From Azospirillum brasilense (GTDB taxonomy: Bacteria > Pseudomonadota > Alphaproteobacteria > Azospirillales > Azospirillaceae), in the NCBI RefSeq assembly GCF_022023855.1, contig NZ_CP059449.1, forward strand, positions 2,650,001 through 2,714,000: a stretch of 64,000 bases of DNA, read 5' to 3'. The position numbers and the translations under genes are program-made. This document shows positions 60,826-64,000 of the stretch, piece by piece. The notes below the pieces were generated by a model, which worked only from the letters and a program-made list of their open reading frames with translations, had not been told where the DNA came from and made no database searches. Numbering within the stretch: position 1 is the stretch's first letter; the number at the start of each line of letters is the position of its first letter.

Positions 60826-61184
60826 TCCAGAGCTCCTTTCTTCCACTCATAGATGAAGCCGATGGTCAGAATCCCAAGGAACACGATCATCGACCAGAAA
60901 CCGAAGAGCCCGATGTCCCCGAGAGCGACGGCCCACGGGAACAGGAAGGCGACCTCGAGGTCGAAGATGATGAACAGGATGGAGACCAGGTAAAACCGCA
61001 CGTCGAACTTCGTGCGGGCATCCTCGAACGGCTCGAAGCCGCACTCGTAGGGGGAGAGCTTCTCCGAATCCGGATTCTTCGGGCTGATGACGTAAGACGC
61101 GCCAACCATCACCACGGCCAGCGCGATACCGATCAGCAGGAACACCAGGATCGGAAGGTACTCAATGATCAGCGGGTTGGTCAC
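60816..61184 (-). CDS. nuoA: NADH-quinone oxidoreductase subunit A
   Basis: The product has 122 residues and three helices, with [41 protein letters not shown] in the conserved loop/helix 2 region, including the Cys used as an active/deactive switch in mitochondria. The start is GTG at 61184 with GGGAGG six bases upstream; an ATG at 61211 would add nine residues. It is the first gene of the nuo series. Confidence 0.95.
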   Translation of the reverse strand: MTNPLIIEYLPILVFLLIGIALAVVMVGASYVISPKNPDSEKLSPYECGFEPFEDARTKFDVRFYLVSILFIIFDLEVAFLFPWAVALGDIGLFGFWSMIVFLGILTIGFIYEWKKGALEWE

Positions 61185-61190
61185 CGCGGT

Positions 61191-61196
61191 CCTCCC
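61191..61196 (-). promoter_or_regulatory. GGGAGG ribosome site deciding the nuoA GTG start
   Basis: GGGAGG ends six bases before GTG 61184 on the minus strand and lies inside the longer frame starting at 61211, so it selects the shorter NuoA. Confidence 0.75.
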
Positions 61197-61291
61197 ATAA
61201 GCCCACGCCACGATCGCCGGTACGGCCGGTAATCGGCCGACGCGCGGTGTCGTGGCTGGAATGCCTTGGATTAGCCCATCAGACGGGGCGG

Positions 61292-61320
61292 AATATATGA
61301 CGAGAGCGTGATCAAGGAAA
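61292..61320 (-). promoter_or_regulatory. Putative nuo promoter (TTTCCT, 17 bp, TATATT)
   Basis: On the minus strand TATATT (61297-61292) matches the -10 consensus at five of six positions, with TTTCCT 17 bases upstream as a weak -35. The start would be near 61285, about 100 bases before nuoA. A weak -35 suggests activator use, and a tandem repeat lies further upstream. Confidence 0.5.
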
Positions 61321-61418
61321 GCGCTTTGAATCGCTTTCGGCCAACGAATCCACTCTGCGGAAATGAGCGGATGTCCTTGGTATTACCAAACTTTTTAAAT
61401 GACCCTTCTCTCTATCCG

Positions 61419-61462
61419 GCTTATCGGATATGCGGGTCGAGCTAATCGGATATGGGGACCGC
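61419..61462. repeat. Two tandem 22-base units containing ATCGGATATG
   Basis: Units 61419-61440 and 61441-61462 match at 17 of 22 positions, with a 14-base core (GCT-T/A-ATCGGATATG) matching at 13 of 14. An inverted TATCCG half lies at 61413-61418. The two-helical-turn spacing is typical of a regulator binding to one face of DNA upstream of the nuo promoter. Confidence 0.6.
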
Positions 61463-61528
61463 GAGCCTGCCGGTAAAGCCGTGAAGGCTTCGTTTTCTTT
61501 GCAAAAAAGAGAATGGAAAGGGAGGGAA

Positions 61529-61605
<77 letters not shown>

Positions 61606-61769
61606 GCAACGCGGCGATGTGAAATGCGCAAAAACAGGCGTCCATGTCATAGGATCGCAGCGCAGTTTCCGGGGCCACGCCCCGTCGCCGATGGGCGGTT
61701 TCTAGCCGCCTGACGCATGACCTGTCAATCACGAATTTGAAAAGGACGTGCCGGAAGGATCGGGCGCGA

Positions 61770-61844
61770 TGGTGGGCGATGAGGGTTTCGAACCCCCGAC
61801 CCTCTCGGTGTAAACGAGATGCTCTACCGCTGAGCTAATCGCCC
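61770..61844 (-). tRNA. tRNA-Val (anticodon TAC)
   Basis: A full cloverleaf on the minus strand: GGGCGAT pairs with ATCGCCC, D arm AGCTCAGCGGTAGAGC, anticodon stem TCTCG/CGAGA around TTTACAC, T arm GGGGGTTCGAAACCCTC. The discriminator is A and CCA is encoded (61772-61770). Confidence 0.95.
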
Positions 61845-61880
61845 GCGCCGCGTCGTTGACCGGATTGGCGTTCCAGACAA

Positions 61881-61910
61881 CGCAAAGCCGGCCAGCCTGT
61901 GCTGACCGGC
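61881..61910 (-). terminator. Probable hupB terminator
   Basis: Ten-base arms (61887-61896 with 61901-61910, one G-T pair) around a four-base loop, followed on the minus strand by TTTGCG. It lies about 40 bases after the hupB stop. Confidence 0.55.
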
Positions 61911-61950
61911 GCGCACTATGCCCGGAATGCCCTATCCGTTCAAGACGTCA

Positions 61951-62223
61951 TCACTTCAACCCGTCCTTCAAGGTCTTACCAGGCTTGAACTTCGGCTGTT
62001 TCGACGCGGGAATGGCAATCTTCTCGCCTGTGCGCGGATTGCGGCCCTCGCCGGCCGCGCGTTCGGAAACCGCGAAGGTGCCGAAACCGACCAGTCGAAC
62101 CTCCTCCCCATTCTTGAGCGAGTCGGCGATGCCGTCGAAAACAGCGTCGACCGCCTTGGTCGCGTCGGTTTTGGACAAACCCACGGCATCGGCGACGTGC
62201 GCCACCAGATCATTCTTGTTCAC
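61951..62223 (-). CDS. hupB: DNA-binding protein HU
   Basis: The product has 90 residues from a GTG at 62223 with a G-rich GGGGGGAAG upstream. KNDLVAHVADAVGLSKTDATKAVDAVFDGI forms the dimer helices and GFGTFAVSERAAGEGRNPRTGEKIAIPASKQPKFKPGK the DNA-binding arms with the RNPRTGE motif. It compacts the chromosome without sequence specificity. It lies just downstream of lon, a very common arrangement. Confidence 0.97.
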   Translation of the reverse strand: MNKNDLVAHVADAVGLSKTDATKAVDAVFDGIADSLKNGEEVRLVGFGTFAVSERAAGEGRNPRTGEKIAIPASKQPKFKPGKTLKDGLK

Positions 62224-62306
62224 TTACTTCCCCCCATTTCAGTCCGGCAAAGAAAGTGGAAGCAAAGCCACCCAATGACTTCACGCATTCAAACGATAAA
62301 CGCGAC

Positions 62307-62341
62307 ATCGCCCGCCCGTCAATTGCAGACGGGCGGGCGAT
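62307..62341 (-). terminator. Strong hairpin after lon
   Basis: A perfect 14-base stem (62307-62320 with 62328-62341) around a seven-base loop lies 47 bases after the lon stop. The following minus-strand sequence (GTCGCGTTTATCG) has only a short T-run, so it is a terminator or an mRNA 3'-end stabiliser. A 12-base palindrome GCCTTTAAAGGC (62356-62367) precedes it. Confidence 0.6.
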
Positions 62342-62387
62342 GCGAAGCTTGGTAGGCCTTTAAAGGCGCTTTAAACGCGGGGCATGA

Positions 62388-64000
62388 TCAATGACGCAGC
62401 ACCTCGCCGCCGCCGTCGGGCTGCGGCTTGGCGACCGCCGGTTCGACCGCCTCCGGTTCCTTCCACTCGATGGGCTCGAGTTCCCGAACCAGGGCGTTCT
62501 TCAGGACATCGTCGACCGTGCTGACCGGGATGATTTCCAGGCCGCGCTTCACGTTGTCCGGAATTTCGGCGAGATCCTTCTCGTTGTCCTTCGGGATCAG
62601 CACATGCTTGAGGCCGCCGCGCAGAGCGGCCAGCAGCTTTTCCTTCAGGCCGCCGATGGGCAGCACCCGGCCGCGCAGGGTGATCTCGCCGGTCATCGCC
62701 ACGTCCTTGCGGACCGCGATGCCGGTCAGGACCGAGACGATTGAGGTGATCATCGCCACACCCGCCGACGGACCGTCCTTCGGGGTGGCGCCTTCGGGCA
62801 CGTGGACATGGATGTCCCGCTTCTCGAAGAGCGTCGGCTTGATGCCGAAGGCGGTGGCCCGCGACTTGACGTAGCTCTCCGCCGCTTGGACCGACTCCTT
62901 CATGACGTCGCCGAGCTTACCGGTGGTGGTCACCCGCCCCTTGCCGGGAAGGCTGACCGCCTCGATCGACAGCAGCTCGCCGCCGACTTCCGTCCAGGCC
63001 AGGCCGGTGGTGACGCCCACCAGATCCTCAAGCTCCGCCTCACCGAAGTGGAAGCGGCGAACGCCGGCGTACTTGTCCAGGTTCCGGCGGGTGACCGAGA
63101 CCTTGGCGCCGGCGGAGCCCTTCATCAGGATCTCCTTCACGGCCTTGCGGCAGAGGTTGGCGATCTCGCGCTCCAGGCTGCGGACACCGGCCTCCCGCGT
63201 GTAATAGCGGATCAGGTCGCGCAGCGCGTCGTCGGAGATGGCAAACTCGCCCTTCTTCAGACCGTTGGCCTCCACCTGCTTCTCGATCAGGTGGCGCTTA
63301 GAAATCTCGACCTTTTCGTCCTCAGTGTAGCCGGCAACGCGGATGATCTCCATACGGTCCAGCAGCGGCTGCGGCATGCGCATCGTGTTGGCCGTGCAGA
63401 CGAACATCACGTCCGAGAGGTCGTAGTCGACCTCAAGGTAATGGTCGTTGAAGGTGCCGTTCTGCTCGGGATCGAGGACCTCCAGCAGGGCCGACGACGG
63501 ATCGCCGCGCCAATCGGCACCGAGCTTGTCGATCTCGTCCAGCAGGAACAGCGGGTTTGACGACTTTGCCTTCTTCATGCCCTGGATGACCTTGCCGGGC
63601 ATCGAGCCGATGTAGGTGCGCCTGTGACCGCGGACCTCGGCCTCGTCCCGCACGCCGCCGAGCGACATACGCACGAAGTTGCGCCCCGTGGACTTGGCGA
63701 TCGACTTGCCGAGCGAGGTCTTGCCGACGCCGGGGGGGCCGACGAGGCAAAGGATCGGCCCCTTCACCTTGTTCATGCGGTTCTGGACCGCGAGATATTC
63801 GAGAATGCGTTCCTTGACCTTCTCCAGGCCGTAATGGTCGGCGTCGAGGATCTTCTGCGCGAGCTTCAGGTCCTTCTTCACCTTGGTGCGCTTCTTCCAG
63901 GGAATGGAGAGCATCCAGTCCAGGTAGTTGCGCACCACCGTCGCCTCGGCCGACATCGGGCTCATGGAGCGCAGCTTCTTCAGCTCGGCCAGGGCCTTGT
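62388..64000 (-). CDS. lon: ATP-dependent protease Lon (3' part; 5' end outside window)
   Basis: About 537 C-terminal residues are present, the frame being open to the right edge. The AAA+ module has Walker [12 protein letters not shown], Walker [12 protein letters not shown] and arginine-finger regions; the protease domain has the Ser/Lys dyad in PKDGPSAG and [14 protein letters not shown]. The missing part is the N-terminal substrate-binding domain. Lon degrades misfolded and regulatory proteins. The C-terminal tail ends with a Pro/Glu/Ala stretch. Confidence 0.96.
   Translation of the reverse strand, partial: KALAELKKLRSMSPMSAEATVVRNYLDWMLSIPWKKRTKVKKDLKLAQKILDADHYGLEKVKERILEYLAVQNRMNKVKGPILCLVGPPGVGKTSLGKSIAKSTGRNFVRMSLGGVRDEAEVRGHRRTYIGSMPGKVIQGMKKAKSSNPLFLLDEIDKLGADWRGDPSSALLEVLDPEQNGTFNDHYLEVDYDLSDVMFVCTANTMRMPQPLLDRMEIIRVAGYTEDEKVEISKRHLIEKQVEANGLKKGEFAISDDALRDLIRYYTREAGVRSLEREIANLCRKAVKEILMKGSAGAKVSVTRRNLDKYAGVRRFHFGEAELEDLVGVTTGLAWTEVGGELLSIEAVSLPGKGRVTTTGKLGDVMKESVQAAESYVKSRATAFGIKPTLFEKRDIHVHVPEGATPKDGPSAGVAMITSIVSVLTGIAVRKDVAMTGEITLRGRVLPIGGLKEKLLAALRGGLKHVLIPKDNEKDLAEIPDNVKRGLEIIPVSTVDDVLKNALVRELEPIEWKEPEAVEPAVAKPQPDGGGEVLRH

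Larger units (their letters stand above)
61212..61528. other. Intergenic region between tRNA-Asp and nuoA
   Basis: There is no protein gene here. It holds the putative nuo promoter, a two-copy 22-base repeat (61419-61462), a small hairpin AAGCC/GGCTT at 61476-61490 and a T6 run on the minus strand (61508-61503) 20 bases after tRNA-Asp, which may end the tRNA transcript. Confidence 0.55.

Noticed and set aside
61476..61500. Plus-strand hairpin AAGCC-GTGAA-GGCTT followed by CGTTTTCTTT
   Set aside because: It resembles a terminator, but no plus-strand gene lies upstream; probably chance.

Overview
The window is a 64 kb piece of a GC-rich alphaproteobacterial chromosome, most likely Azospirillum or a close relative (Rhodospirillales/Azospirillaceae). 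This is inferred from the high GC content, the trpGDC cluster (a known Azospirillum brasilense arrangement), an alphaproteobacterial GAAC-N7-GAAC SOS box at lexA, a short prolyl-tRNA synthetase without the editing insertion, and the alphaproteobacterial order nuoA-N / birA / coaX / rnj / mce / DUF1467 / proS / lolC / lolD / dnaE. No insertion sequence, prophage, rRNA operon or CRISPR array was found.

Layout. 1-3.1 kb is mixed: the end of a membrane protein, a decayed copZ copy, an orphan lower-GC papain/C39-like cysteine protease candidate, an intact copper chaperone, a divergent polysaccharide deacetylase and a small secreted protein. 3.2-7.9 kb (+) is a tightly coupled series trpG-trpD-trpC-GNAT-moaC-moeA, joining tryptophan and molybdenum-cofactor synthesis. 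lexA (+) follows with its own SOS operator, convergent with comEC. 11-14 kb (+) holds gltX and gltA. 14.1-16.4 kb holds a glutathione transferase, a LysR regulator and a divergent acetyltransferase sharing a perfect palindrome.

16.4-30.6 kb (-) is the envelope and translation block rpsB, tsf, pyrH, frr, uppS, cdsA, dxr, rseP, bamA, ompH, then after a terminator fabZ, lpxA, lpxI, lpxB and gloA. lpxD, usually found between ompH and fabZ, is absent here. dnaE follows. 34-41.7 kb carries a lipoprotein, an EamA exporter, a Tat-type dienelactone hydrolase, lolD/lolC, proS and two genes of unknown function. 42-61.2 kb (-) is a continuous series from nuoA to nuoN (respiratory complex I), then birA, coaX, rnj, mce and a DUF1467 gene, followed by tag. 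The right end holds tRNA-Asp, tRNA-Val, hupB and the 3' part of lon.

Most of the window is conserved housekeeping DNA. The most unusual signals are: the cysteine-protease islet flanked by an intact and a decayed copZ tail; a possible small RNA with a CCUCCC stretch in the gene-free 41.7-42.1 kb gap; a 17-histidine insertion near the NuoL N-terminus; a 22-bp tandem repeat upstream of the nuo promoter; the missing lpxD; and a palindromic operator at the LysR/GNAT divergence. No complete new multi-gene system is evident.
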